A stretch of DNA of 64,000 nt from Haplomitrium mnioides (GCA_049999725.1 JBNGIS010000002.1:59623-123622), one strand, 5' to 3'. Counted from the first letter of the stretch, positions 1 to 11,053 are shown. Program-made: numbers and translations. The notes: generated by a model from the sequence alone, not told the origin.

Positions 1-679
1 ATAGTTGTTGTCTTGCTAGAATCATATGGTTGTTATCTAGGTAAGATATGACACTAGAGTCATGATAAATAGAGTTTGAACTCATTACTCTTGAGCTACC
101 AAACTACTCTTGAGTTGTAAAAGACTTTAACAACTTGCTTTTGAGCTACCAAACTACTCTTGAATTACTAGAGACGTATATTAACCAACTGGGTCATCAC
201 AGTAGTTGCATGTAAATGGTGCTTCAAAAGAGCTTGGTCTCTCTTGAAACATGTTTCCAATCAATTTATGAACAAACCTAAACCTTTAGGATTGTTCTAA
301 TTCACCGTTAAGCTTTTTGAAATGTTTGTAAAAGATATCACAATTGGATTAATGTGTGTGATAACATTGTAAGAGGGACTAAACATGAAATAAAATAGTT
401 TCTGAGAGGGGACTAAACATGAACTATAATGCTCAAAAGGAGCTTTTGAGCACTTATCTTGACCATTGCATCATGGCACAAGAAAAGATTCACCTATCAA
501 AATTTTGAATGGATGTTGATAGATCACCCATCATAATTCAGAATGGATGTTGATAGAGAAACTTTTTTGTTTTGAATCAAGAATAGAATGAAGAACTAAG
601 TTAACGAAGGCAATCACTAGAGCATGAAGGGATTCCAATCACAATTGTTTGCAACATGGCCATTTATAGCAATTGATGC
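1..679. other. AT-rich flank without a recognisable gene
   Basis: No coding region is convincing here. Short direct duplications are visible: a phrase containing GAGCTACCAAACTACTCTTG occurs at about 92-113 and again at about 142-163, GAGGGACTAAACATGAA occurs twice at 370-425, and GAATGGATGTTGATAGA occurs twice at 506-558. They look like slippage or old repeat debris. Confidence 0.6.
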
Positions 680-867
680 AGACACCAAACCTAAGCTTCA
701 ATGGTGCCATGATGCCATCACCAAACCTAGGCTTCAATGGTGTTATGATGTTATCACCAAACCAATGATGCCATCATCAAACCTAAGCTTCAGTGGTGCC
801 ATGATGCCATCACCAAACCTAAGCTTCAAAGGTGTCATGATATCATCACCAACCCTATGCTTCAATT
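680..867. repeat. 36-bp minisatellite, about five copies
   Basis: The unit contains CACCAAACCTAAGCTTCAAT followed by GGTGCCATGATGCCAT, about 36 bp. It repeats about five times, one copy being shortened in the middle. A 92-residue open frame (624-902) runs through it, but its composition is explained by the repeat. The array stops exactly where the first LTR begins, so the LTR probably inserted at its edge. Confidence 0.8.
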
Positions 868-1228
868 GTAATAGTACAAACATAAGGTTGTCCTATTTAT
901 AAGAAAATATAGTAGAGTGAAGGAAGTGCTAGAGAGTCATTTTTAGGGTTGATATAAGATTACTTTCCTTCGAAGTCACTTTTAGTAGAGAGTCACTTTT
1001 AGGATTGGAAATTAGAAGTGACTTGTAAGTGAAGAAAGAGGGATGACACCCTCTTCTCTTGTATAAATAGAAGGGCTTCTTAGCCCTACTTCTTATTCTA
1101 GAGTTCATCTCAAATCACTTCGGTTCTTTGATTTCTTGGCTTGCCTTATTGGCATTTGGTTGAAGAGCTCTATTAGAGTTTACTATGAGCTCTTACTCAT
1201 TTAGATTTGGTTTTTGAGTTCTTTTACA
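868..1228 (+). repeat. L1: 5' LTR of E1
   Basis: It begins TGTAATAGTACAAACATAAG and ends TTTTACA, immediately before a tRNA primer site. The same sequence recurs as L2 to L5, two decayed solo copies and the E6 LTRs. Phrases shared by all copies are CTTGTATAAATAG and GAGCTCTATTAGAGTT. Confidence 0.88.
1062..1069 (+). promoter_or_regulatory. TATA box in LTR L1
   Basis: TATAAATA lies inside CTTGTATAAATAGAAGGGC. The same box is conserved in L2 (15348-15355), L3 (15798-15805), L5 (30648-30655) and, on the - strand, the solo LTR (6990-6997). It is therefore the likely retroelement promoter, with transcription starting about 25-30 bases downstream (inference). Confidence 0.65.
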
Positions 1229-1229
1229 T

Positions 1230-1241
1230 TGGTATGAGAGC
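1230..1241 (+). other. Primer-binding site (initiator tRNA-Met)
   Basis: TGGTATGAGAGC lies one base after the LTR end and differs by one base from the canonical plant TGGTATCAGAGC. An exact copy occurs in E6 (37020-37031, - strand). Confidence 0.85.
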
Positions 1242-1286
1242 TACAATTATTTTTTGGTGGTGAGTTAAGTGGAGAATCAAAAGGCG

Positions 1287-1940
1287 ATGGTTCAAGCAAT
1301 GGAACAACGGCTTAAACATCTTTCACGCCTTTTGGAAGTGGGAATGAAAGATAGAGCAATGTTTTGAGAAGAACAGAGTTGTAGGCGATTTCCAAAACCA
1401 AAAATATATGATGGAAAGGTGGTTTGTGGGGCATGTGAGAGCTTCATATTCCATTATGAACAATATTTTGAAGCTATAAACATTAGAGAGGATGGTCTAC
1501 GAATTCTATTTGTGGCAAGCCAATTAAAAAGAGTTGCAAAGACTTTGTGGAGATGTCAAATACAATAAGCACAATGTGGTTGTGTTGCTCTTATTGTTTT
1601 TTTGGTGTGAATTCAAAGAAGCGGCAATTTCAAGATTAGGGTTGTAAATGCTTCCAAAGTAGCAAGAAATTGATTGGCCGAATTGAAGCAACTTGGTACT
1701 ATAAGAAGTTTTGCAACACATTTTCAAGATACAGTTGTGCAAATTCCTTATATATGAGAAGAAGAAGAAGCGCTATGCCGCTTTGTTTGCGGATTGAGGC
1801 CTCAGACAAGAATGGAAGTTACCATGAGAAAATCTACTCAATTAGAAGAAGCAATACGTATGGCAAAGTGGCATGACTTATTACTTACTTCTACAGAAGC
1901 TAGATCTTGTCCTCAACCATTTGAACAATGTACTCAAAAC
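1287..1940 (+). pseudogene. gag: E1 gag remnant
   Basis: The first ATG after the primer site (1287) starts a capsid-like protein with MEQRLKHLSRLLEVGM, then FPKPKIYDGK and FHYEQYFEAINIREDG. These are the same blocks seen in the gag of E3 (16059 on) and E6. Several in-frame stops occur (after AMF, after CQIQ, after KVARN). The CCHC knuckle present in E3 and E6 is missing: the frame jumps at about 1935 directly toward protease, which suggests an internal deletion. Confidence 0.75.
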
Positions 1941-1954
1941 TTTGCAAGCTCTAA

Positions 1955-2370
1955 TGGAATTAAAATTTTGACAAGAATTCAAGGTATCTTGTTTCATCTT
2001 GATGGTATGATTGAGGAGCACTCTTGTAGAATATTGGTGGATAGTGGAAGTTTTGAAAATTTTATGTCATTACATTTTGTTAAGATAACCAAAGCAAAAT
2101 TTATGTCTATCAAGTGAAGTGTTGTGGCAATGGCCAAAAACATGATGTGTTTTTCTCTCAAAAGCCATTCCTTCTAAGGATTGGAAAAGAGTACGCGAAA
2201 TCTATACAATTTGTTGTTGCATCTGTATAACATGACATTATTTTAGAGTTGCTTTGGCTTGAAGATCAATTTGCACAATTTGATTGGGCAAAACAATAGA
2301 TTCAAGTCACCTTACAAGGTAAGAAATTTTTGTTGGGGTGTTGGACACCATTGGTGAAGAAGTCTAAATG
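1955..2370 (+). pseudogene. E1 aspartic protease remnant
   Basis: RILVDSGSFENFMS at about 2028-2070 carries the DSG active-site triad expected of a retropepsin. The downstream part corresponds to the E6 protease (35720-36019) but has stops at about 2115 and 2230. It would cut the Gag-Pol polyprotein if functional; it is not. Confidence 0.75.
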
Positions 2371-2499
2371 AGCTCAACATATTAATTACATGGAGCAAGA
2401 GTTGCTTGTCTTTGTTGTTTGGATCAAGCCTGTCATGGAATTGAATAAAGAGGGAGGAAAAAATATGCCTACCTCAATGATAGATGATGTTTTAAAGAA

Positions 2500-3200
2500 G
2501 TTTTCAAATGTATTTTTGGAGGATTTGGCAAAGTCGTTACTACATGATCAAGAATTGCCTTTTCCAATTGAGTTGACATTAGAAAGTACTCATTATAATC
2601 AATATATATATATATATATATATATATCAGTCATCACTACAAGAACTAGAAGAGCTTCAAAAAACCTTGATGTATCTTCTTGAGGAGCTTCGGTATTCTT
2701 TGTACCAAAGAAAGATTGTGAATTTTGTTTTTGCACACATTATCAAGGCTTGAACAATCAAACAGTGAAGAATACCTATCCTCTACCTTGTATTGATGAT
2801 TTGTTTGATCAACTGAGTGGTGCAAGATTCTTTTCTTAATTGGATCTTTGAAGTGGCTATTGGAAAATTCCTATCAAGCCAAGTAATGTGCCAAAGACAA
2901 CTTTTTGTACAAGGTATGGACATTTTGAGTAGAAGGTTCTTATATTTGGCATTACTAATGCTTCGCCTATATTCATGGATCAAATGCATCAAGTTTTTTT
3001 ATGGTTTATTAGATAAGTCAGTGTTGGTATTTCTAAATGATATTCTTATCTTTAGTAAAAATGAAGTTTCATCGTGAACATCTCAAAGAAGTATTGCAAA
3101 GACTACGTAATTGGAAGTTTTATTGCAAGAAGTCTAAGTGTGAGTTTTGGAAGTAAGAGGTGACTTACTTACGACATATAGTGTCTGCAGAGGGTATCAA
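2500..3200 (+). pseudogene. E1 reverse transcriptase remnant
   Basis: PFPIELTLESTHYN leads into the fingers, then [18 protein letters not shown] and [19 protein letters not shown], typical of the Ty3 polymerase. The catalytic FLDD box reads FLND (3030-3041), so the first metal-binding aspartate is lost. A (TA)13 expansion at 2602-2627 interrupts the N-terminal part. Stops follow the palm. The int4 copy (28085-28096) keeps FLDD. Confidence 0.85.
2602..2627. repeat. (AT)13 microsatellite inside the RT remnant
   Basis: Thirteen AT units lie between the ESTHYN block and the next RT block. The E6 copy has no such run, so it arose after the element was dead. Confidence 0.9.
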
Positions 3201-3269
3201 TTTAGAGGAATAGAAAATTAAGGCTATTAGAGAGTGGTCAAAACCAAATAATGCAAAAGATGTTTGAGC

Positions 3270-3830
3270 TTTCAATGGATTGGCAATTTTTCATCAAAGA
3301 TTCATCCAGTACTATGCTCATATTGTTGAATTGCTTACATATTTGCTAAGCAAAGAGGTAAAGTTTCAATGCAAGACCAAAGAACAAGAGGCTTGTCAAC
3401 AACTCAATGATGTGATGTCTTCTCGTCAAATTCTACAACCGTATGATCCAAAGACACCTTGTATAATTGATTTTGATGCTTCCAATTTTGCTATTGGAGC
3501 ATTGTTACAACAAGAGTTTGAGAATGGACTTCATCTGATTGCCTTCTTATCATACTGACTAAATGCAACGGAGAGAAATTATTCTACAATGGAAAGATAG
3601 TGTTTGTCGATGGTTTATGCAACCAAGGTTTAGAGATACTATCTTTTAGCAAAGCATGTACTTAAACACACCGATCACAAGCCCTTATTGCAATCAATTC
3701 ACTTGGAAAATATGACAAGTTGTTATCATCGATGAGAAGATCAACTCCAGCTCTTTGATATCAAGTTGGAGTACAAGCCGGAAATGTTCCATACCATTCT
3801 TTATGCATTGTCATGAAGATTGGATCATCA
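3270..3830 (+). pseudogene. E1 RNase H remnant
   Basis: FNGLAIFHQRFIQYYAHI is the RT-connection block. IIDFDASNFAIGALLQQEFE contains the first RNase H aspartate. HTDHKPLLQSIH, and DQLQLFDIKLEYKPEMFHTI with a stop, mark the C-terminal half. At least five stops lie in frame between 3270 and 3830. The order matches E6 and int4. Confidence 0.82.
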
Positions 3831-3879
3831 ACTAAATACACTAGAGGTTGCAAATGTTAGTATATTGCATCTTGATGAA

Positions 3880-4880
3880 GCAACCAGTGACGAATTTTGA
3901 CAAAAGCTACATGAAGATGCCTTCTTTAATCTTGTTAATGCACATTTATGGTCAAAGATAGTGAGTACTATGTCTTTTCCATTTGGGATAGTATTCTCAA
4001 TCAAGGCTATCAAATATAAGTTCTACAAGATGATGTGCTTTGAATAGTCCATTTAAAAAAACACACAACATTCCAATCTTTAGGCATCTTAGGGTAGACA
4101 AGACTATGGAGTTGCTTCAATGCACTTGGTGGTGGTCAAACCTAGCTCAACATGTTCGTAGCTTTGTTCGCTCTTGTGAAAGTTGTCAATGAAACAAAGC
4201 TTCAAATAAAAAACTAGTTGGTCTTGTTCAACCACTACTGATTTCTACTACTTGATGGGAACATATAAGTTTAGATCTTGTCTCTTTGCTTCCAACCACA
4301 CCTCGTAGGTTTACTACTATTGTTGTTTTTGTGGATAAGTTGAGTAAACAAATTCATCTAGCACCGACAATGGATACAATTGATGATCCACAATTGGCAA
4401 AGATTTACTTTGATACAATCTTTGACATCACATAAAGCCAAAGATGTTAATATTTGATAGAGATCCACGATTCACTCGGAAGTTTAAATAAGAGTTGTTC
4501 ACACTTTTGGGTACCAAACTCTCAATATCTACAGCTTATCATCCTCAAATTGATGGGCAAACTAAACGTCCAAATTGCATTGTGGAGGATGTGTTTAAGC
4601 ATTTATCAATGTTCAACACACGGATTTGGATAGTTTCTTACCTTGTGTAGAGTTTGCATACAAAAACTCCAAACAAGTATTGGATTTTCTCATTTCTTTT
4701 TTAATTCTAGTCAACATCCTCTTGCTCTTTATGCTTTTCTTTCTCCTTCTCTTCCAATGTTCCAAGTCTTTCTACATTTTTGTCTCATTCATCTTACTCT
4801 TTCCAAGATGCCAAAAACCATCTTGATATTGTTCAAAATCAGTAGAAAAATATGTCGATAAACATTGTTGTGATTTTTCT
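3880..4880 (+). pseudogene. E1 integrase remnant
   Basis: The zinc-binding part shows MELLQCTWWWSNLAQHV and SFVRSCESCQ. The core continues WEHISLDLVSLLPTTPRRFT and VFVDKLSKQIHLAPTMDTID, then a shifted AYHPQ-type block near 4535. CpG-to-TpG-like changes have produced stops (for example before WEHIS). The enzyme would insert element DNA into the chromosome; this copy is dead. Confidence 0.8.
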
Positions 4881-5132
4881 TATGTTATAGATGACCAAGT
4901 TATGCTTTTTACTCATGATCTTCTTTTGTCATTAGACTCAAATCCATAAGTTATCTCGAGCTTGGATTGGTTCTTTCTCAATTTCTCAAGTTTTTTCTCT
5001 CAACTTGATCTTCCTCTCTATATGAAGATTCATTCTTTAGTCCATATATCTTAACTTTAACCTTTTGTTTGTAGTCCATCTTATTTTCTGGATCGTGTTC
5101 AAATTCCTCTTCCACCTATTGTTCTTAATGAT
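4881..5132 (+). pseudogene. E1 integrase C-terminus and tether, cut by E2
   Basis: Frames here read KLSRAWIGSFSISQV and then DRVQIPLPPIVLND, the linker that precedes the chromodomain in E6 and int4. The frame ends at 5132, where E2 begins. The rest of the protein resumes at 14865. Confidence 0.75.
5128..5132. repeat. Left target-site duplication of E2 (ATGAT)
   Basis: ATGAT lies directly before the E2 terminus TGTCAC and is repeated at 14860-14864 directly after the other terminus TGATA. Five bases is the size made by Ty3/gypsy integrases. Confidence 0.85.
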
Positions 5133-6479
5133 TGTCACGCTCCACTCTCATGGCTTAACTCAGATAGAGCTTATTCCAATAGAAGAGGCACGACACGCTT
5201 TAACATGGCCTTTTATGAGATGACCACGGTCCTTGTTTTATCCCTTGTACGGACTAACAGCCACAAGCTTCTTGGCAGTGCGGGTACATCACACCAAATC
5301 CACACTCCGCACTCCTCTCTTTCTCTCCACACACACCCCCAAGCCAAACTAGGACTTGCTCAGATCTTGTCACTCATTCTTGTATTGAAACTGCTTGCAA
5401 TCATTCACATCTATGTCATTTCAGAGGAAAAAGTACATATAGAACAACATCTACAAACTCAATGCAAACTCTTTGCTAAATCTACACAAGGCCAACTACT
5501 CCATCACATGTACTTCCTCCTCTACAGATCTACAGAGTCTCTAACTCCTACTCAGAATTATGCCCATAGCTATAGACGTATCTACACTATTTACTCGACA
5601 AAAATATAGAGTGCCACTGGCCAGTGACTTTTGATATCACCTGAGTCTCCTCCATGACACTTCACACTTCAGCCTGCCGACTCACGCACGCATTCACCAG
5701 CTAGTTTATACCCTCCATCATAGAGGGGCTTGGATTCACTTCCGCAAGCTTGGAAGAGGTCAACTTAACTTCCACCTCTGGAAGGCAGTCCTCACGACTA
5801 TTGGACACACTCCACCAGATCTCGACTAGGTTTTCTCCGCAGTGCGCGGGCACTAACGCAACCCCCTTTGCCTTCGATCTCCTTTTGAAATGGCAACAAC
5901 AACACCCTCATGATGCCACTGGGCAAAATCCCCTATACAATTACGATTCACGAGCCCAAGCTGAATGCACCTCCCTCTCCCTCGAGTAACGATTCTCCTC
6001 TAACACTAGTCCACCCTCCAAAATGTGTTCACTTGGATTGCTCGAGTCTATGGAGCCTCCCGCTCCACGATTCTCGGCACTCATCCAGTCTACCTCCACT
6101 CCTCTAGCCCCCGAATGCAAGTCCACTTGCCTCACTCAATGGATTTGAGAATGCACCCCCCGTCCCTCGCTATCTCTTTAAACAAAAGCTTCAATCACAC
6201 CCTCAATCTTGCTCTCAGCCTCTTAGATTCGCAATGTCCCTCACAATGCATATGTCCATGCAATCGTACACATTCACACTTCGTACCTCTCGCTGCTCCT
6301 TCCAAGACTCATAACTCGATCTCCCTGTGTGCGCTCCCACGATCGTACGCGCACTCCTTTTCTTCCCCCGTCTTCCCACGCTCTCCTACGGTGGTAGGTG
6401 GTGAGGCGGTTTCCCATGGCGACATCTATCCCGATCAGCTTCGAAGTCAACAGTAGGTTTTGAGGTTTTCGAGAGTCTG

Positions 6480-6775
6480 GTCCGTAGTTTTTCGCTGACT
6501 GACGAGTCCGAAGATTCGTACGGAACTAAGTCTGAAGAATCCTATGGAAACGAGTCCTAAGAATCCCGCGGAAACGAGTCCGAAGAATCCCGTGGAACTG
6601 AGTCCGAAGAATCTAGCAGAAATGAGTCCGAAGAATCCCGCATAAACGAGTCCAAAGAATCCCGCGGAAACGAGTCCGAAGAATCTCGCAGAACCGAGTC
6701 CAAATAATGTTGCGGAACTGAGTCCGAAGAATCCCGCGGAATCGAGTTTGAAGATTCCCTTGGACCTTGAGTTCT
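6480..6775. repeat. 24-bp tandem array in the left E2 LTR
   Basis: Units begin GAGTCCGAAGAATCCCGCGG and continue with four more bases; about eleven to twelve copies. On the - strand this yields repeated RDSSDSFP-like octapeptides, which explains the spurious open frames 6557-6871 and 6613-6801. The equivalent array in the right LTR is 13240-13465. Confidence 0.9.
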
Positions 6776-6802
6776 GAGGTTGATTGTTCCTTCATAGCCA
6801 CT

Positions 6803-7235
6803 GTAAAAGAATCTCAAAGACCAAATCCAAATGAGTAAGAACTCATGGTGAACTCTAATAGAGTTCTTCAACTAAAAGCAACTCAAAGTCCAAGCTAAGA
6901 CCAAGAGTGCAAGCAAAAGCCAAGCAACCAAAGAACCCAAGTGATTCGAGAGGAACTCCAAAATGAGGAGTGGGGCTAAGAAGCCCTTCTATTTATACAA
7001 GAAAAGAAGGTGTCATGCCTCTTTCTTAACTTACAAGTCACTTCTCATTTCAAACCTAAAGGTGACTCTCTACCAAAAGTGACTTTGAATGCAAGTAACC
7101 TAAAAGTGACTCTCCGCCAAAATTGACTTCAAAGGCAAGTAATCCAATCTTAACCCTAAAAAAGACTCACTACAACTTCCTTAAATCCTCTCTATTTTCT
7201 TATAAATAGCACAACCTTATACTTGTACTATTACA
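6803..7235 (-). repeat. Solo LTR of the E1 family inside the E2 LTR
   Basis: It starts TGTAAAAGAATCTCAAAG and ends ACTTGTACTATTACA, the reverse complement of L1 to L5. It is flanked by GCCAC (6798-6802) and GTCGC (7236-7240). Both differ by one transition from GCCGC, which is what uninterrupted repeat units have at this position. No internal retroelement sequence is present, so it is a solo LTR left by LTR-LTR recombination. Confidence 0.87.
6990..6997 (-). promoter_or_regulatory. TATA box in the solo LTR
   Basis: TATTTATA on the + strand is the reverse complement of the TATAAATA conserved in all LTRs of this family. Confidence 0.55.
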
Positions 7236-7680
7236 GTCGCCGTCCAATGCCGTCTTCAATTAGGAAGCTTGACCGCCACATTGACCTTGATCTAGAGTTG
7301 ACCGCGGACCCAAGTCCGAAGAATCCAACGGACTGGTGAGTTTGAAAGATCCCTCAGACCCTAAATTCTGAGGTTGAATTTTTCTTTGTGGCCGTCATCT
7401 TCAACCGGAAAGCTTGATCGCCGCTTTGACCTTGATCCGCAGTTGACCACGGACCCAAGTCTGAAGAATCCAATGGACTGGTGAGTTTGAAGGATCCCTC
7501 AAACTGTGAGTTCCGAGGTTGACTTTTCCTCCGTGGCCGCCGTCTTCAATTGGGAAGCTTAAACGTCGGATTGACCTTGATCTGCAATTGACCGCAGACC
7601 CAAGTCCGAAGAATCCAATAGACTAGTAGTGAGTCTGGAGGATCCCTCGGACCATGAGTTTCGAGGTTACTTTTCCTCCG
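7236..7680. repeat. Units of about 150 bp in the left E2 LTR
   Basis: Unit starts (GAGGTTG plus a T-rich run, CCGTGGCCGCCGTC, then GGGAAGCTTGACCGCC) fall at about 7370, 7517 and 7664; the unit starting near 6774 is the one split by the solo LTR. The last unit breaks off at CTTTTCCTCCG (7680), where RNase H begins. Confidence 0.85.
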
Positions 7681-7974
7681 GAATTTCTTCAATGCGTAGA
7701 TGATTCCTAGTGCCTCTCGATTGGTGGCAGAGTAATTCTTCTTTGCGGTGGACAACAATCTGCTCGCAAAATATATGGGATGATCCTGTCCTCCTTCATC
7801 CAACTGACTAAGCACTGCTCCTATACAGAAGCTCGACACATCGATCATTACGTGAAACCCCTTCCCCCAACTAGGCGGCAAGAGCACTAGAGCATTCGCC
7901 AGCCTCTTCTTCAGCTCGTGGAAACTTGCCAACCGCTCCAGAGTGGGTTGAAAGTTACTTCCCTCCTTGGTCAT
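7680..7974 (-). pseudogene. E2 RNase H remnant
   Basis: Visible are HELKKRLANALVLLPPSWGK, VMIDVSSFCIGAVLSQLDEG with the first catalytic aspartate, PIYFASRLLSTAKKNYSATN and REALGIIYALKKFR with the glutamate. The frame is open and well preserved up to the deletion junction near 7680, after which LTR repeat is translated. The C-terminal half and the integrase are gone. Confidence 0.85.
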
Positions 7975-8199
7975 TTTTGTAAGTGGTAAGGTTGTCGCTA
8001 CAAACTAGCTAATAAATCTTGTGTAATAGCCACCGCAACCAATAAACCCCTACACGTCCTTCAAATTCTTGGGAAATGACACCTGCAACCAGACACCGAC
8101 CTTCTGTTGGTCCACTTTAATCCCTCGGCTAGATATCTTGTGGCCTAGATTTACTCTCTCCTTCACCCCAAAGAAACACTTCCTTGGATGCAACCGTAA

Positions 8200-8800
8200 T
8201 CTCGTCTCTCGACACCGCTAGAAGGTGAGCCTCACATCTTGCTCATGGTCACATGCTTTCCCATACACTACCAAATTGTCAAATGAAAATCTCCAAGAAC
8301 TTCTTCAAGTAGTCATGAACGATATTCATCATCATCCTTTGGAAGGTGCTAGGCACATTACAGAGCCCGAAAGGCATCCTCTGAAAGGTGAACACTCCCC
8401 ACTCGGTGGTGAAAGCCGTTTTTAGCTGATCCTCCTCCTTGATCCAGATTTGGTTGTACCGTGAGTAGCCATCCATAAAGCTATACATCTCTTGCCCTAC
8501 TACAAGATCCAACACTGCATCAATAAATGGCAGCTGGTAATGATCCTTCTTAGTTGCCTCATTTAATTTCTGATAATCCTGGCAGACCCAAATGTTTTGC
8601 TTCATGTATAGCCCCACTTTCTTCGGCACTACTACTAGTGTTACACCCACTCGCTATTCAGAACATGGTAGATAAACCCTGCCTCCAACAATTTGTCAAT
8701 CTATTCTTTTACCAGCAAAGAGAATCTAGGGTTCATCCGATACTGAAGCTGTTTAACAGGCACCGCTGTTGGTTCTAGGTCGATGCGATGCTCTCCCAAC
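8200..8800 (-). pseudogene. E2 reverse transcriptase remnant
   Basis: VVVPKKVGLYMKQNIWVCQD and DYQKLNEATKKDHYQLPFID are motifs before the active site. SFMDGYSRYNQIWI carries the first catalytic aspartate. FTFQRMPFGLCNVPSTFQRM is the classical Ty3 primer-grip region. At the second catalytic box, after KKFLEIFI, a one-base shift converts the expected aspartate pair to a stop followed by DN (near 8275). The polymerase is dead. Confidence 0.87.
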
Positions 8801-9252
8801 TCTCTCGGAACTCTTGTCAGATCTTCATGTCTCCAAGCAAACACATCGCTGAAGTTTGCGAGAGTTTAAACTAAGGCTTTCTCTTCATCCATGGGCAACT
8901 CAGCCCTTACTTGGAATTTTCAGTCCCTTTGTACGACAACCTCCTTATGATGTGCTTCCTTGACTACTCCGACTTCATTCCTCCTAAGCGGCTCATTTCC
9001 TCCCTCCATGGTTGCCAGACACATTCCTCCTTGGGTTAGCTTCGTCCTACTTCTTCCTTCATGGTGGGACTACGACTCCCCTTCTAAGTCAAGGTCCACC
9101 CTCTACTTCTCTCCCAACAGTCCGCTCCCTCCTTGTGAACTAGGCTTGGCTATTGCCCCTCCCATAAGGGCGATTTGACCAATCCCCATTTCGGCCTCCC
9201 TCAACTGACTTTCTTCGGGGGCCTCGTCATCCAATTGGATCCAATAGTGGTA

Positions 9253-9690
9253 CTATGTTCCAGCTTCGTCCTCCGACCATTCAGTGTCATAGTCTACCTC
9301 AAGCTGCGTCTCCCCTTCATGGGATATTGCCTCATAATGGACCACCGTCCTCTTCGGTCCAAACGTCAAAGTAGAGTTCCTCCAATTATGCAAGACTTGG
9401 GCACCATACAACCATAGTCTTCTAATCAGAACTGGGTAAGGAGAAGGTCGTGCTAGCCGCATCACTAGGTAATTCAATTTAAATTCCACGCCCCCAATGG
9501 TGGTGGGTACTTGCATTAAAGGTCCTAGCGGCTTCACCCGCGATCCGTCGGCCAGTCTCATGATTCAAGCAGTGGGTTGAAATTCCTTGAATCCCAACCG
9601 ATGTGCAGTCTCTTCAATCATGATGTTGATCCCAACTCCTCCATCCACTGGCACCAGTGATAGCGCACAACCTACAATCTAGATGTCAAT
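9253..9690 (-). pseudogene. E2 aspartic protease remnant
   Basis: VDGGVGINIMIEETAHRLGF holds the active-site region with DGG in place of DSG. Then IMRLADGSRVKPLG, VPTTIGGVEFKLNYLVM and LIRRLWLYGAQVLHNWRNST follow, as in plant Ty3 proteases. One stop lies before IMRLADG. Between this and the knuckles (9690-10330) is a charged linker with stops. Confidence 0.75.
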
Positions 9691-10363
9691 ATATGGGGCA
9701 CCCTTATCCTCATAAACCAGGCTTAAATCGGTTGTGGTGCCCACCCGAGGAAGGCGCCTCCGCCTCTTTGGCTCCATCAGTAGCTCCCTCAACTGCCTTC
9801 TATACAGCGGACTATCTCTAATCAACTGTCACACCGTTGCTGTGATTGGGCAATCTCGGACATCTGCTTGAATGTTGTAGTGGGTAGGCTTGGCCACATG
9901 TATCGGAATTGTGACCGCTTCCTTGCTCTTTTGAGCCTTTTCTGAGGCCTGCTATCTCTGGACTTCCTCCCAAATCTCCTTAGCTGCATTCCTCTCCTCT
10001 TTGGCATCTATGACCTCCACTTATCTTTTGACCTCCTCTTGTTGCTTTGGGTGGAACCATTTGGGGTTATCCTTTTTGTAATCCAACTTGCTATTAGATA
10101 GCGACTCGGGTTCCTTAGCCTTCTTCGCTCCACGCCCCGTCCTCCGCTTTTTTTTTTTTTCAATTTCGAGCTTCCACTCGTGTATTCACCCGATAGCAAT
10201 CCTTGAATGGGGGCGGTTCTGCGCTTGGCAACTTGGCTTCCTCCTCCTTCTGTCCATCCCCTACTTCTGGCTCCCAGTCCAGCGTTATCAAATTCATCGC
10301 CGATGGGGGTGGTGGGGGGTTTGTGCCTGCACTTGGGCCCAGCTTTGGTCTCCTGTTGAGCGG

Positions 10364-10490
10364 GCAATTCATCGCCACATGCCCCTCTTACTTACATTGG
10401 AAGCAAAGCGCATAGGGCACCCTATTATTCTGCTTCCGCAGCTCTGTGCAATTTGATGATATGTGACTCGACTGCCCACAATTCCAACAA
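10364..10490 (-). pseudogene. E2 gag C-terminus with two CCHC zinc knuckles
   Basis: The first knuckle is CWNCGQSSHISSNC (10449-10490), a perfect CX2CX4HX4C. The second (10364-10405) has the same spacing, CFQC to HVAMNC, but its fifth position is a stop codon. Two knuckles in tandem distinguish E2 from the E1/E6 family, which has one. They would bind element RNA in the particle. Confidence 0.87.
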
Positions 10491-11053
10491 ATCATGATTG
10501 TTGTTTCGGAAAGCCTACCAGCCACCCAGCCGCTAGGTTGCTCTACCCCTGGCCTTGTGGGTCTGCTTAGCATTGTACGAGGTCCACCGCTGACCTAGTA
10601 CAACATCTCCGGTACCTCTTTGGGTACATACTCAACCTCCTCATGCAGGTATTCTAGGGGCTCTTCCCTCACGTAATGGATGGCATTAGCCTCCACGGGG
10701 CACTCCAGAGGAGAGTGGTCGTGATGTTTACACTTAACGCACTAGACCCCTACTCGTCTGGTCGGCCTTGGCTTGCTATCTGGTTTTAGTCCTGCGAGGA
10801 GTATGTGAATGGCCCCCATTTTTGCACTCAACTCTTCCACCTTTTCATTCAACTTCCCACCTTCTCTCCCAGAGGATTTTGGTTTGGGTTCCTTGTTGGA
10901 GGTTCTCCTTGGTTGCTTTTTTTTTCCCTCTCGATGATGAGTGTGCCAATCCTTCCGATCTCTGGCCTCTCTTCTCTTCTGTTCCTTTTGTTTTTTCTTT
11001 TTTCTGGCTGACCGGTCCTCATCTGAATTGATGGTATCAAGTTCCTTGTCACT

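Larger units (their letters stand above)
5133..7680 (-). repeat. E2 3' LTR (left copy), truncated and interrupted
   Basis: It is collinear with 11882-14335 of the right LTR (for example GACTAACAGCCACAAGCTTC and the CACACACACCCCCAAGCC phrase). It includes a 24-bp array (6480-6775) and about three units of a roughly 150-bp repeat. A 433-bp solo LTR is inserted at 6803. The last part of the LTR (equivalent of 14335-14859) is missing because a deletion joins a repeat unit straight to RNase H. Confidence 0.85.

Noticed and set aside
5205-5609. 134-residue open frame and its partners at 5750-6456
   Set aside because: They lie in the unique part of the E2 LTR. The equivalent right LTR (11954 on) breaks the frames, so they are not conserved as coding.
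6557-6871. Open frame with repeated RDSSDSFP octapeptides
   Set aside because: It is the translation of a 24-bp tandem array inside the E2 LTR. The mirrored frames at 13174-13587 have the same cause.
10768-11031. Hydrophobic open frames on the + strand near 10.8-11.3 kb
   Set aside because: They are antisense shadows of the E2 gag acidic tail.
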